DNA from: Acinetobacter qingfengensis
GTDB lineage: Bacteria; Pseudomonadota; Gammaproteobacteria; Pseudomonadales; Moraxellaceae
Length of the DNA stretch: 64,000 bases
Assembly (NCBI RefSeq): GCF_008693185.1
Contig: NZ_VXKN01000001.1
Span: forward strand, 124,001 to 188,000
Reading direction: 5' to 3'
This document shows, piece by piece, positions 28,146-38,119 of the stretch (within the stretch, counting starts at the first letter, position 1; every line of letters begins with the position of its first letter). The translations under genes were made by a program, and so were the position numbers. The notes below the pieces were generated by a model, which had not been told where the DNA came from, did no database searches, and was given only the letters and a program-made list of their open reading frames with translations.

Positions 28146-30206
28146 ATGAATATACCTCGTTCAGCGCAAGTTTTATCTACTTGTTTATTTGCCTTATCTT
28201 CACTTTTAACTGCTGGTGTCTATGCAGAAACTCCAGAATTCTCCAGTATGACGATATCAATACCTGAAGCAAGTGAAACGGCATCTTCCGAAGAAACAGC
28301 AAAAATCGATGTTTCTGCTTTAACTATTATTGGCTATCACGAAATTACCCCACAGAACCATGCGATTATTCCAGATTATGCAGTAACACCACAGGATTTG
28401 GAGCATCATCTGGATTGGTTGCAGCAGAATGGTTATCATTTTGTCAGTGTTGATAATCTGATCAAAGCCAATGCGGGCAAAATAAAATTGCCAGAAAAAG
28501 CAGTTTTGATAACAATAGATGATGGTTATCAATCCTTTTACCAATACGCCTATCCAATTTTTAAAGCCAGAAAAATTCCTGTTGTGCTGGCTGTAGTGGG
28601 ATCATGGCTGGAAGTTAAAAATCATCAACAGGTACAATTTGGTGATGATAAACTGGCTCGAAATAAATTATTAAGCTGGTCTGAATTAAAGGAAATGCAG
28701 GACAGCGGTTACGTTGAGATTGGCAGCCACAGTTATAATCTGCATCGAGGTATTATGGGAAATCCGCAAGGTAATTCAGAACCTGCGGCAACAACACGTC
28801 AATATTTTCCAAAATCAAAACGTTATGAAACAGATCAGGAATACACAGCGCGTATTTATAATGATTTAAAGAAAAATAATGAAACTTTGAAAGCACATGG
28901 CATTCGTTCGCCACGTGTGATGGTGTGGCCATACGGACGATATAATCTGCAAACTGTGAAGATTGCCAGACAATTGGGTATGCCGATCACTATTACATTG
29001 GATGATGGTGCAGATCATGTGACCAAATCGCTTGGGCATCTTAATCGTATTTTGATCGAAAAAGATGAAAGCACAGAAGATCTGGCAGAAGATATTCAGG
29101 CTCGATTATTAAATTATAATGATAATAATCGCCCGCAAAAAATTATGCATATTGATCTGGATTATATTTATGATCCAGATCCGCAACAGCAAGAGCGTAA
29201 TTTAAGCCACTTGCTAGACCGCATTAATGCCATGAAAGTTAATACTGTATATTTGCAGGCTTTTGCTGATCCTGATGCCAATGGTTCTGCTGATATGGTT
29301 TATTTTCCAAATCGTTATTTACCAATGCGTGCAGATTTATTTAATCGCGTCGCATGGCAAATCCAGACACGTACAGATGTACGCCGTGTCTATGCATGGA
29401 TGCCACTCTTGGCATGGGAACTGCCCAAAAATAATCCGGTCTCCAAAGATGTTGTGGTAACAGAGCAGCCTAAGAATAGCGACCATTTAAATATGGGGTA
29501 TATTCGTCTGAGTCCGTATTCTATTCAGGCAAGACAAGTGATCGAAGGCTTGTATCGTGATTTGGCAAAATCATCCACATTTAACGGAATTTTATTCCAT
29601 GATGATACGACCTTATCAGATTATGAAGATGTCAGCCCACAAGCTTTAAAAGCTTATGCCAAAGCCGGATTACCGACTGATTTAAACAAAATCCGCAATG
29701 ATGATGCACTTTTATCAAAATGGACGGCGTTTAAAACCAAAACTATTGATGACTTTGCCATGAAATTGGCAGATGATGTCCGTTATTACCAGCCGTTTTT
29801 GTTAACTGCGCGTAATTTATATGCCCAAGTTGCCTTATCGCCTTATGCAGAAAACTGGTATTCACAATCATTGGAACAATCACTTCATCGTTATGATTTT
29901 ACTGCAATTATGGCAATGCCATATATGGAGCAGGCGAAAGATCCACAGCAGTTTTTTAATGACATTGTAAATCGGGTAAAAAAATATCCGGATGGCTTAA
30001 AGAAAACTGTATTTGAAATTCAGGCAACAGACTGGCGTAAAAATCAGCCTGTTCCGTCAACAGAGATGGCTGATACCATAAAATCCCTGTATCAACAGGA
30101 TGCAATTCACGTTGCATATTATCCGGATGACCCAATTAAAAATCATCCAGATACCACTGTAATGCGTGATGCTTTTGCCATCAAATCCAACCGTCTTGTT
30201 CCTTAA
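28146..30206 (+). CDS. pgaB: Poly-GlcNAc de-N-acetylase PgaB
   Basis: PgaB partly deacetylates poly-beta-1,6-GlcNAc in the periplasm so that it can be exported. A signal peptide (ending LLTAGVYA) precedes the polysaccharide deacetylase domain (about residues 55-300) with ITIDDGYQSF (metal Asp), SHSYNLH (metal His pair) and WPYGRYN. The C-terminal half is the glycoside-hydrolase-like PNAG-binding domain (IDLDYIYDPD, WMPLLAWEL, FHDDTTLSDYED). Unlike E. coli PgaB I see no proper lipobox cysteine after the signal, so it may not be lipid-anchored. The ATG at 28146 follows GGGAT; ATG 28131 is possible. It is followed closely by pgaC. Confidence 0.93.
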   Translation: MNIPRSAQVLSTCLFALSSLLTAGVYAETPEFSSMTISIPEASETASSEETAKIDVSALTIIGYHEITPQNHAIIPDYAVTPQDLEHHLDWLQQNGYHFVSVDNLIKANAGKIKLPEKAVLITIDDGYQSFYQYAYPIFKARKIPVVLAVVGSWLEVKNHQQVQFGDDKLARNKLLSWSELKEMQDSGYVEIGSHSYNLHRGIMGNPQGNSEPAATTRQYFPKSKRYETDQEYTARIYNDLKKNNETLKAHGIRSPRVMVWPYGRYNLQTVKIARQLGMPITITLDDGADHVTKSLGHLNRILIEKDESTEDLAEDIQARLLNYNDNNRPQKIMHIDLDYIYDPDPQQQERNLSHLLDRINAMKVNTVYLQAFADPDANGSADMVYFPNRYLPMRADLFNRVAWQIQTRTDVRRVYAWMPLLAWELPKNNPVSKDVVVTEQPKNSDHLNMGYIRLSPYSIQARQVIEGLYRDLAKSSTFNGILFHDDTTLSDYEDVSPQALKAYAKAGLPTDLNKIRNDDALLSKWTAFKTKTIDDFAMKLADDVRYYQPFLLTARNLYAQVALSPYAENWYSQSLEQSLHRYDFTAIMAMPYMEQAKDPQQFFNDIVNRVKKYPDGLKKTVFEIQATDWRKNQPVPSTEMADTIKSLYQQDAIHVAYYPDDPIKNHPDTTVMRDAFAIKSNRLVP

Positions 30207-30217
30207 AGGAATTTATC

Positions 30218-31489
30218 ATGACGACCATGCATCAATTTTGGCAATCAGCACTTAACTTTTTGTTCTATTATCCATTATTTATGTCTTATTTATGGATGAT
30301 GGGTGCAATTATTTTCTACTGGAAGGAGCGTAAAGAACCTTCGTATCAACAACCCACAGCATTGACAACCTATCCAAAAGTAGCAGTTTTAGTACCATGT
30401 TTTAATGAAGGGGATAATGCAGAAGAAACCCTGAGTCATGCCTTGGCATTAAACTATCCAAATTTTGAAGTAATTGCTATTAATGATGGCAGCAAGGACA
30501 ATACTGCTGAAGTATTGAATCGACTTGCCGAAAAATATGAAAAATTAAAAGTGGTACATTTGGCACAAAATCAGGGTAAAGCCATGGCATTACAGGCAGG
30601 TAGTTTACTTACTGATGCCGAATATCTGATTGGTATTGATGGGGATGCCTTATTGGATCCTCATGCAGCAACTTGGATGGTCAGACATTTTCTGGTACAT
30701 CCATCTGTTGCCGCAGTTACAGGTAACCCGCGAATTCGTAATCGTTCCACACTATTGGGACGAGTTCAGGTTGGTGAATTTTCTTCTATTGTTGGCATGA
30801 TTAAACGTGCGCAGCGTAGTTTTGGGAGAATTTTTACTGTATCAGGGGTAATCACGGCTTTTCGTAAAACTGCAGTTCATGAGGTGGGTTACTGGTCACC
30901 AAATATGCTAACTGAAGATATTGATATTACCTGGAAATTACAGCGAGCAGGTTGGGATATTTATTTTGAGCCTAATGCTTTGGTATGGATTTTAATGCCG
31001 GAAACCATTCAGGGATTATGGAAACAGCGTTTACGTTGGGCTATGGGTGGGGCACAGGTTTTAATCAAAAATATTGATGTATTATTTAAACCACGTTTGA
31101 ACTATCTGTGGCCATTAATGCTAGAGTTGATGTTGACTTTGGTCTGGTCATATCTTTTATTTATTCTGGCGCTGATATGGATTTTACACATGATTTTGCC
31201 GTGGATCGCTTTTCCGGCAGTCAGTTCACCTTTTTTACCTTATGGAACAGGGATATTGCTTGGATTGACCTGTTTATTTCAATTTATTATTAGTAAATGG
31301 ATGGACAGTCGTTATGAAAATCAACTTGGGCGGAATTATTACTGGATGATCTGGTATCCATTCGTATTTTGGTTAATTACAGTATCTGCGAGTATTGTGG
31401 CCTTTCCAAAAGTATTATTACGCGGCACTGAGCAGCGAGCAAGATGGGTTAGTCCGGATCGCGGCATTAAAATTAATTCGGGTCAATAA
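30218..31489 (+). CDS. pgaC: Poly-beta-1,6-GlcNAc synthase PgaC
   Basis: PgaC is the processive inner-membrane family 2 glycosyltransferase that polymerises GlcNAc from UDP-GlcNAc. After one N-terminal membrane segment the catalytic domain shows VPCFNEGDN, NDGSKDN, the DGDALLDP metal motif, TEDIDITWK and the QRLRWAMGG (QxxRW) processivity motif. Three or more membrane segments follow (about residues 295-400). At 423 residues it is full length. It sits 11 bases after pgaB, with AAAGGA ahead of the ATG. PgaD is needed for its activity and c-di-GMP response in E. coli. Confidence 0.95.
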   Translation: MTTMHQFWQSALNFLFYYPLFMSYLWMMGAIIFYWKERKEPSYQQPTALTTYPKVAVLVPCFNEGDNAEETLSHALALNYPNFEVIAINDGSKDNTAEVLNRLAEKYEKLKVVHLAQNQGKAMALQAGSLLTDAEYLIGIDGDALLDPHAATWMVRHFLVHPSVAAVTGNPRIRNRSTLLGRVQVGEFSSIVGMIKRAQRSFGRIFTVSGVITAFRKTAVHEVGYWSPNMLTEDIDITWKLQRAGWDIYFEPNALVWILMPETIQGLWKQRLRWAMGGAQVLIKNIDVLFKPRLNYLWPLMLELMLTLVWSYLLFILALIWILHMILPWIAFPAVSSPFLPYGTGILLGLTCLFQFIISKWMDSRYENQLGRNYYWMIWYPFVFWLITVSASIVAFPKVLLRGTEQRARWVSPDRGIKINSGQ

Positions 31490-31515
31490 ATCATGATGGA
31501 ATGGGGGGATCTACA

Positions 31516-31929
31516 ATGAAACAACATGCTTTAATTATTGATGTACGTGATCAGCTACCTTGGCATAGGCGTTATTTATCAACTACCACCACCGCATTGT
31601 TATGGGTAGCGTGGTTGCTTTTATGGCGACCAATCATGATATTACTCGGCTTTACGGATACCCATCATCATAATGTCGCCTATCATTTATTATTAATGTT
31701 CATGACAGCACTAGAAAAAGGCGTTATGTTATTGATGATCTGTGCTGTGTTATTGTTACTCTGGAATAATTTTGTGCCTTATAAACCGAAGAAAAAGTTA
31801 CAGGCCAATACGGATATGGATTATGCCAATCACTTTGGATTAGTCATTCAGGATTTACAGCAAAGTCGTAGCCAAAAAATCAGCACAGTTCATCATGATG
31901 AGCATGGTAAAATTATCAAAATTGACTGA
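31516..31929 (+). CDS. pgaD: PgaD-like accessory subunit of poly-GlcNAc synthase
   Basis: A 137-residue protein with two membrane segments (about residues 25-45 and 60-85) and a C-terminal cytoplasmic tail. This is the layout of PgaD, which binds c-di-GMP together with PgaC and supports polymerisation. Sequence conservation in PgaD is low, so the call leans on topology and on its position right after pgaC. The ATG at 31516 follows GGGGGGAT; the ATG at 31501 overlaps that site. A terminator follows. Confidence 0.82.
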   Translation: MKQHALIIDVRDQLPWHRRYLSTTTTALLWVAWLLLWRPIMILLGFTDTHHHNVAYHLLLMFMTALEKGVMLLMICAVLLLLWNNFVPYKPKKKLQANTDMDYANHFGLVIQDLQQSRSQKISTVHHDEHGKIIKID

Positions 31930-31951
31930 GAAAAATAATCTTATCGACCCT

Positions 31952-31991
31952 AAAACAGCCAAAATAAATTAGATATTTTGGCTGTTTTTTT
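31952..31991 (+). terminator. Terminator of the pga operon
   Basis: A perfect 15-bp stem (AAAACAGCCAAAATA and its complement) with a 7-base loop is followed by a T run. It may also serve the convergent tas gene on the other strand. Confidence 0.92.
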
Positions 31992-32000
31992 ATCTGATGA

Positions 32001-33050
32001 TTAAGGGCTTGGATTTGGATAACGCTGGTGAATATTTGCAATTTCGGCAAGAATATCTTCAGATAAGATTACATCAATACTGTCAATATTGGTTTTTAAT
32101 TGCTGTAAATTGGTTGCACCAATAATATTGCTGGTCACAAACGGTTGTTGATTAATAAATGCCAATGCCAATTGTGCGGGGTCAATGCCGTGTTTTTTTG
32201 CAAGTGCTACATATAATTCTGTAGCTTTTATTGCATTTTCACTCTTATAACGTGAAAAACGCTGCCATTTGGTGATTCTTGCACCTTCAGGCAATGCACC
32301 ATTTAAATATTTTCCGGTTAAATGACCAAAAGCCAAAGGTGAGTAAGCCAGTAAACCAGCATGCTCACGAATGGAAATTTCCGCAGTGCCTATTTCATAG
32401 GTTCGGTTGAGCAGATTATATGGGTTTTGTACGGATACAACTCTGGCTAAGTCATGTTTTTCCGCCAGATGCAAAAATTGACTAATTCCCCAAGGGGTTT
32501 CGTTAGATAAACCAATATGTCTGATTTTACCCGCTTGTACCAAATCATTTAATACTGATAAAGTTTCAAGAATTGGTGTACTGTCGTCCTGTTCAAGGTG
32601 ACTATAACCCAACTGACCAAAAAAATTGGTATGGCGATCTGGCCAATGCAATTGATAGAGATCAAGATAATCCGTTTGTAAACGGGTTAAACTGTCGTGT
32701 AATGCCTGTTCAATATTCACTTTATTATGGCGGCTTTGCCCATTACGGAAATGATCTGTTCCACCATTTCCTGATGAAGGGCCTACAACTTTACTGGCCA
32801 AAATAATTTTATCTCTCTGGCCAAATTTAGCAAGCCATGTCCCAATATACTGTTCAGTTAAACCTTGGGTTTCAGGTTTGGGCGGTACAGGATATAATTC
32901 GGCAGTATCAATAAAATTAATTCCCTGCGCCAGTGCAAAATCAATTTGTTGATGCGCTTCCTGTTCAGTATTTTGTTCGCCCCACGTCATCGTGCCTAAT
33001 GCTATTGCACTGACATCGATATTTGTCTGACCCAGTTTGTTATATCGCAT
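32001..33050 (-). CDS. tas: NADP(H)-dependent aldo/keto reductase, Tas-like
   Basis: An aldo/keto reductase barrel of 349 residues. The start MRYNKLGQTNIDVSAIALGTMTWGEQ and FIDTAELYPVPPKPETQG match E. coli Tas (346 residues). The catalytic Asp-Tyr pair is in FIDTAELY, the Lys in ILASKVVG, and the His in DLYQLHWPDR. The physiological substrate is unknown; Tas was found through a tyrosine-auxotrophy suppressor. It is a single gene, convergent with pgaD. Confidence 0.88.
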   Translation of the reverse strand: MRYNKLGQTNIDVSAIALGTMTWGEQNTEQEAHQQIDFALAQGINFIDTAELYPVPPKPETQGLTEQYIGTWLAKFGQRDKIILASKVVGPSSGNGGTDHFRNGQSRHNKVNIEQALHDSLTRLQTDYLDLYQLHWPDRHTNFFGQLGYSHLEQDDSTPILETLSVLNDLVQAGKIRHIGLSNETPWGISQFLHLAEKHDLARVVSVQNPYNLLNRTYEIGTAEISIREHAGLLAYSPLAFGHLTGKYLNGALPEGARITKWQRFSRYKSENAIKATELYVALAKKHGIDPAQLALAFINQQPFVTSNIIGATNLQQLKTNIDSIDVILSEDILAEIANIHQRYPNPSP

Positions 33051-33368
33051 GATTTGATTTATCCTCTCACATTTTGTAGATCTGTTTGTTGAATTACTTT
33101 AGCATTATCATTTTATTCTTGTTGATATATTTCTTGTAAGTTATTGCTTATTATCTGAAAACTATAAAACAATTTATGATTTAGATATCATTTTTTATTT
33201 ATTTCAATATTCATGATTTCGGTCTATATTAGGTTTTATTACAAATGGATAATAAAAAGATGAAGTAAATAATCTAGTTAATATAATGATTGGAATGTAT
33301 AAGTAAATCAAAATAAATGATGGGAAATAATATTTTATATTATCTCCCATCAATAAAGATATTAGATA
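33051..33368. other. Intergenic region between tas and the ABC1 gene
   Basis: An AT-rich stretch with no ORF of note. Its only clear structure is the terminator at 33319-33351. The tas promoter should lie in the first 100 bases, but I cannot define it. Confidence 0.5.
33319..33351 (-). terminator. Terminator of the ABC1-kinase gene
   Basis: GATGGGA with AATAATAT pairs with ATATTAT and TCCCATC around a 3-base loop (about 14 bp with one mismatch), followed on the minus strand by ATTTATTTTGATTT. It lies just past the stop at 33369. Confidence 0.75.
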
Positions 33369-34751
33369 TTATGATTTTTTAAGATAAGGTGTAACCATAT
33401 CGCGAATATTAGTTTTGGCATCAATTACCGTCATAAATGTATAGGCACCAATAAATTTACGACTAATAAACATAAATTCCTTTGGCGGTACAGAAAAATA
33501 ACGGGATGCCATAGAGCGACTAGCTTGCTGAATAACTCGGTTGTGCAACTGACTTTTTTTCCAGTGATAGCGATATTGCTCATCCATTAAACCTTCCGGC
33601 ATTTCCGGATTATTTTCCGGAGTACTAAATGCTTCAGTGGCAATTAAAAATACCTGTGCCAGATCGGGTTTGACTGAAGCAGGAATATTGTCAAAAAATG
33701 GGTAACCAGTCATGTTGGCAATCATTTCAGTTTTATCGTGATGATAGCCTGCAATAATTAAATTTCTTGCCACATGCAATAAATGTGCATCAAATTGGCG
33801 GATTGCACCAAAATCAAGCAAAACAATTTGATCCTTACGATCATGTCCATTGCCTAAGCGAATTAGATAATTACCAAAATTTGGATCAGTCTGCATTTCG
33901 CCCCATTCAAAAATTTCCCGAATAGAAATTTCTAGTGAAGCTTCACCTAATAAATTACGGCGATGTTGTGGTAAAGATAACAGGGTTGGGCTATTTACCG
34001 GTACACCTTGTTCAAAGGTCATACACAAAATTTGATCGGTACAGAGTTCATCAATAATTTGCGGCACGATATAGCGATTATCTGTTGCTAAACGCGTATA
34101 AAAACGTTTAGTGGTTGCCGCTTCCATTCGATAGTTGACTTCACGGTGCATCATGCTGCGTACTTCTTCATACCATTCGTCAAATTCTCGAGTTTGCGGT
34201 ACGATATTCGTAAGCCTTAGCATACTGCGAAATAGTCGCATATCTGAATCAATGGCTTCTGCAACACCGGGATACTGAATTTTTAATACCAGTTCTAATC
34301 CATCAGACTTACGACGAGCTTTATGCACCTGTGCCAGTGAGGCTGTACCCAGTGGTTCTTGCTCAATATCCAGTGCAAAAAACTTTTCACCTAATTGTTG
34401 TTTTAAATGCTGTTCAATAATCGGCCATGATAATGCAACGGTATTATCATTGAGTGTATTCAATGCTTGAGTCACTTCTTCAGGCAAAAAATGCTCGCCA
34501 TAAAGTGCCATCATTTGACCAATCTTAACCACGGAGCCTTTGAGTTTTCCAATTTCTGAAACCAGATAATTGGCCTGCTCAATCATGGCTTTTTTGCGTT
34601 TCTTTTCTTTTTCGGCATCACTGGAAAATAGACTTGTTGCATTTGCTGCCGCCCAACGGGTTCCTGCTAATAAAGAGGCTTTGGCAATGGAAAAACGGCG
34701 ATCAAATGCGGAAGTTTTGAGCTGATCCAGTTTATCATTTTGATCTGACAT
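33369..34751 (-). CDS. ABC1/UbiB (ADCK)-family atypical kinase
   Basis: It shows the ABC1 hallmarks in order: the KxGQ motif (LKGSVVKIGQMMAL), the Ala-rich loop LGTASLAQVHKA, the VLK lysine in ELVLKIQYPGV, the catalytic-loop DPNFGNYLIR and the LDFGAIR metal motif. Family members (UbiB, Coq8) are ATPases that support ubiquinone synthesis, but this protein lacks the two C-terminal membrane helices of UbiB and lies outside a ubi operon. It is probably a second ABC1 paralogue of unknown role. The ATG at 34751 (MSDQND) follows CAGGA; the ATG at 34808 adds 19 residues. Confidence 0.83.
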   Translation of the reverse strand: MSDQNDKLDQLKTSAFDRRFSIAKASLLAGTRWAAANATSLFSSDAEKEKKRKKAMIEQANYLVSEIGKLKGSVVKIGQMMALYGEHFLPEEVTQALNTLNDNTVALSWPIIEQHLKQQLGEKFFALDIEQEPLGTASLAQVHKARRKSDGLELVLKIQYPGVAEAIDSDMRLFRSMLRLTNIVPQTREFDEWYEEVRSMMHREVNYRMEAATTKRFYTRLATDNRYIVPQIIDELCTDQILCMTFEQGVPVNSPTLLSLPQHRRNLLGEASLEISIREIFEWGEMQTDPNFGNYLIRLGNGHDRKDQIVLLDFGAIRQFDAHLLHVARNLIIAGYHHDKTEMIANMTGYPFFDNIPASVKPDLAQVFLIATEAFSTPENNPEMPEGLMDEQYRYHWKKSQLHNRVIQQASRSMASRYFSVPPKEFMFISRKFIGAYTFMTVIDAKTNIRDMVTPYLKKS

Positions 34752-35029
34752 AAATGCAAATCCTGAAAAGTGAGAAACATGCAGTAGAGCAGTGTACACT
34801 AAAGTCATTCGGCTGTGCGTATAAATCGGGTAGGGCTGTTTATTTTCTGCAATGATGATGGGCTATTTAAGCGGTTAATTGCTGTAATTGTTGCACATGT
34901 ATTATGTTTAAAGACAAAGCAGAGTTGATTTCTGGCATATTATTGCAAAATTTACAGAATAACATTAGCTGCAAGTTTGCCATGAACTCAGTATAATTTA
35001 TCGTAATATTTTTGAATCAGTGTAGTGTC

Positions 35030-35689
35030 ATGACAAAACAACGGGAAAAACTACAACTTCCAGATCATGCAAATAAATTATTGCTACATTCTTGTTGTGC
35101 GCCATGTTCCGGTGAAGTTATGGAAGCATTGATTGAATCTGAAATTGATTTTTCCATCTTCTTTTATAATCCAAATATTCATCCAGTCAAAGAATATCTG
35201 ATTCGTAAGGAAGAAAATATACGTTTTGCGGAAAAGCATCATATTCCATTTATTGACTGTGATTATGATACGGATAACTGGTTTGCTCGTGCCAAGGGTA
35301 TGGAGGATGAACCGGAAAAAGGTATTCGTTGCACCATGTGTTTTGATATGCGGTTTGAACGTACAGCACTGTATGCACATGAGCATGGTTTTAAGGTGAT
35401 TTCCAGTTCACTGGGTATTTCTCGCTGGAAGAACATGAAACAAATTAATGATTGCGGTATTCGTGCAGCTTCACATTATCCAGATATGATGTATTGGGAT
35501 TATAACTGGCGTAAGAATGGCGGTGCCAACCGTATGATTGAAATATCGAAACGTGAAGAATTTTATCAGCAGGAATATTGTGGTTGTGTTTATTCTTTAC
35601 GGGATACTAACCGTTGGCGGATGTCTAATGGACGTGATCGCATAAAACTAGGAGTAAAATTTTATTCGGCAATGTCTGATGAATCCTGA
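35030..35689 (+). CDS. queH: Epoxyqueuosine reductase QueH
   Basis: QueH reduces epoxyqueuosine to queuosine in tRNA, the last step of queuosine synthesis, and is unrelated to the cobalamin enzyme QueG. The iron-binding cysteines are visible as the CC pair with CAPC (HSCCAPCSG, about residue 25), RCTMCFDMR (about 105) and YCGC (about 185). The length of 219 residues fits DUF208/QueH. The ATG at 35030 gives the natural N-terminus; the ribosome site is poor. It stands alone before prmB. Confidence 0.92.
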   Translation: MTKQREKLQLPDHANKLLLHSCCAPCSGEVMEALIESEIDFSIFFYNPNIHPVKEYLIRKEENIRFAEKHHIPFIDCDYDTDNWFARAKGMEDEPEKGIRCTMCFDMRFERTALYAHEHGFKVISSSLGISRWKNMKQINDCGIRAASHYPDMMYWDYNWRKNGGANRMIEISKREEFYQQEYCGCVYSLRDTNRWRMSNGRDRIKLGVKFYSAMSDES

Positions 35690-35800
35690 AAGATGATCAA
35701 AGACCGTTGTACCAACGCATGAAATCTCAGGTTTCGCTTATAAATTATGATGAAAGTGAGTAGAATAGTGCATTCTATCGTTTTGGGTCTGGAGTGTTGA

Positions 35801-36808
35801 GTGGATCATCCATTAATTAGTCAGGAAAGCTTACAGGAAGCAAGCGAAAATTTAAGTACCATTCGAGATTTTATCCGTTTTGGTGTCACAGCATTACGTC
35901 AATATGATGCACATTTGGGACAAGGTACAGAAGATTTTTTTGCTGAAAGTTCTGCATTGGTATTACAAACGCTTTCTTTGGATTGGTCTGCGGATTCAGA
36001 AATTTTGGATGCCAAATTATTACCAAATGAAAAGCAGGAATTTTTAAGTTTGTTGGAGCGTCGTATTAATGAGCGAGTGCCAACTTCATATTTATTAAAT
36101 TTATCTTATTTTGATGGTAAGCCGTTTTATGTAGATGAACGGGTTTTAATTCCTCGTTCACCGATTGCCGAGCTGATTCAGGATCGTTTTGCGCCTTATT
36201 GTCTGGATGAGCAAGGCCAAATGCGCGAAGATCGTCATCAATTGCCTGCCAGTGTGATGCCTAAAACACCTGAACGTATTTTGGATTTATGTACGGGATC
36301 GGGTTGTATTGCCATTGCACTGGCGTATGCCTATCCGGATGCAGCGATCGATGCCACAGATATTTCTAAGGATGCACTGGAAGTTGCAGCCATTAATGTT
36401 GAACATCACAATATGCAATATCAGGTTGCATTGTTGGAATCTGATTTATTTGTGCGTATACCTGCGGAAAATCAATACGATTTAATCGTGTCGAATCCAC
36501 CTTATGTAGATGCACAAGACATGGCGGATTTACCGCAGGAATTTCATCATGAACCTGAATTGGCACTTGCCGCAGGACAGGATGGCTTAGATCTTGTACG
36601 TAAAATGTTGGCTGTTGCTGCGGATTACCTGACCGAAACTGGTTTACTGGTGATTGAGGTGGGCAATAGCGAATGGGCGCTGAAACAGAACTTTAATAAA
36701 ATTGATTTTCACTGGTTAAGCTTTCAAAATGGCGGTTCCGGTATTTTTGCCTTAACAGCACAACAATGCCGTGAATATCAGGCAATTTTTCAGCAATCGA
36801 TTGAATAA
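35801..36808 (+). CDS. prmB: Ribosomal protein L3 glutamine methyltransferase PrmB
   Basis: PrmB methylates the side-chain amide of a glutamine in ribosomal protein uL3. The AdoMet-binding ILDLCTGSGCIAIALAYAYP is followed by the catalytic NPPY (IVSNPPYVDA). The N-terminal helical domain and the VLIPRSPIAELI block match PrmB rather than PrmC. The start is GTG at 35801 with GGAG 6 bases upstream. At 335 residues it is slightly longer than the E. coli enzyme (310). aroC starts 13 bases later, as in many gammaproteobacteria. Confidence 0.93.
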   Translation: MDHPLISQESLQEASENLSTIRDFIRFGVTALRQYDAHLGQGTEDFFAESSALVLQTLSLDWSADSEILDAKLLPNEKQEFLSLLERRINERVPTSYLLNLSYFDGKPFYVDERVLIPRSPIAELIQDRFAPYCLDEQGQMREDRHQLPASVMPKTPERILDLCTGSGCIAIALAYAYPDAAIDATDISKDALEVAAINVEHHNMQYQVALLESDLFVRIPAENQYDLIVSNPPYVDAQDMADLPQEFHHEPELALAAGQDGLDLVRKMLAVAADYLTETGLLVIEVGNSEWALKQNFNKIDFHWLSFQNGGSGIFALTAQQCREYQAIFQQSIE

Positions 36809-36821
36809 GGAGTAATTGAGC

Positions 36822-37913
36822 ATGGCTGGTAATAGTATTGGTCAATTATTCAGGGTAACAACATGTGGCGAATCACATGGTGCTGGATTAATGGCAATTG
36901 TTGATGGTGTACCACCAGGGTTGCAATTGTCTACTGAAGATTTACAACAAGATTTGGATCGTCGTAAACCGGGAACATCTAAATTTGCAACACAGCGTAA
37001 AGAACCCGATGAAGTTGAAATTATTTCTGGAATATTTGAAGGAAAAACCACAGGGACATCGATTGGATTATTAATTCGTAATACAGATCAAAAATCTAAG
37101 GATTATGGCAATATCGCTCAGACATTCCGTCCTGGACATGCAGATTACACTTATACCCAAAAATACGGCTTTAGAGATTACCGTGGAGGTGGGCGTTCCA
37201 GTGCCCGTGAAACAGCGATGCGAGTTGCTGCGGGCGCCATTGCCAAAAAATATCTTGCAGAAAAATTTGGTATTTTGATTCGTGCACACGTTACACAAAT
37301 CGGTACGGAAGTTGCCAGTAAACTGGACTGGAATGAAGTGGCCAATAATCCATTTTTTTGTGGTGATGTTGATGCCGTTCCACGTTTTGAGGCTTTGGTA
37401 ACTTCTTTGCGTGAACAGGGAACAAGTTGTGGCGCCAAACTGGAAATTTTGGCTGAGCATGTACCTGTCGGTTGGGGTGAGCCGGTATTTGATCGTCTTG
37501 ATGCTGATATTGCCCATGCCATGATGAGTATTAATGCTGTCAAGGCAGTTGAAATTGGTGATGGCTTTGCAGTTGCCGCACAGTTTGGACACCAGTCCCG
37601 TGATGAATTAACACCACAAGGATTTACTGCCAATCATGCTGGTGGTATTTTGGGTGGCATTTCTTCAGGTCAGGATATCCGGGTCGCCATTGCATTGAAG
37701 CCAACATCAAGTATTACTACCACAGGTAAGACCATTAACTTACAGGGTCAGGCAACAGATGTCATAACTAAAGGTCGTCATGATCCTTGTGTGGGTGTTC
37801 GTGCTGCACCAATTGCAGAGGCAATGCTGGCAATCGTATTGATGGATCATTTTATGCGACATCGTGCTCAAAATGCTGATGTACAACAACCGCTATTACC
37901 GATTGCTCCTTAG
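36822..37913 (+). CDS. aroC: Chorismate synthase AroC
   Basis: AroC converts EPSP to chorismate with reduced FMN, the last shared step of aromatic synthesis. The three family signatures are present: [18 protein letters not shown] (residues about 16-33), [22 protein letters not shown] (about 124) and the C-terminal [18 protein letters not shown]. The length of 363 residues is standard. The ATG at 36822 follows AAGGAG; the TTG at 36816 is rejected. A terminator follows the gene. Confidence 0.97.
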   Translation: MAGNSIGQLFRVTTCGESHGAGLMAIVDGVPPGLQLSTEDLQQDLDRRKPGTSKFATQRKEPDEVEIISGIFEGKTTGTSIGLLIRNTDQKSKDYGNIAQTFRPGHADYTYTQKYGFRDYRGGGRSSARETAMRVAAGAIAKKYLAEKFGILIRAHVTQIGTEVASKLDWNEVANNPFFCGDVDAVPRFEALVTSLREQGTSCGAKLEILAEHVPVGWGEPVFDRLDADIAHAMMSINAVKAVEIGDGFAVAAQFGHQSRDELTPQGFTANHAGGILGGISSGQDIRVAIALKPTSSITTTGKTINLQGQATDVITKGRHDPCVGVRAAPIAEAMLAIVLMDHFMRHRAQNADVQQPLLPIAP

Positions 37914-37931
37914 GGTTTAAATTTTTATTCA

Positions 37932-37965
37932 AGTCCCAATCGTGTGTTGGGGCTTTTGTTTTTTT
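37932..37965 (+). terminator. Terminator of aroC
   Basis: AGTCCCAA pairs with TTGGGGCT (one G-U) around a 7-base loop, followed by TTTTGTTTTTTT. Confidence 0.85.
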
Positions 37966-38045
37966 AGATATCTCTGGTTGAAATGGCCAAAATATCACCT
38001 AAGCATAAACCGCATGGCACAAGCTTTGCTTGCTTTGGGTGTAAT

Positions 38046-38107
38046 CGTTATCGTGTCGTGATAACGAAAAAAGCTTATGTTAATGCGTTATGCATTAACA
38101 TATTTTT
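38046..38107 (+). promoter_or_regulatory. Two-hairpin leader before the purine permease (attenuator or riboswitch candidate)
   Basis: Two strong hairpins stand just before the permease gene: CGTTATC/GATAACG (38046-38066), and a 10-bp stem ATGTTAATGC/GCATTAACAT (38077-38101) followed by ATTTTTT. The second has terminator shape, and its T run touches the ribosome site GAGGA at 38109-38113. Such a layout suits attenuation by a purine or a protein. I do not match it to a known riboswitch. Confidence 0.5.
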
Positions 38108-38119
38108 TGAGGATAAATA

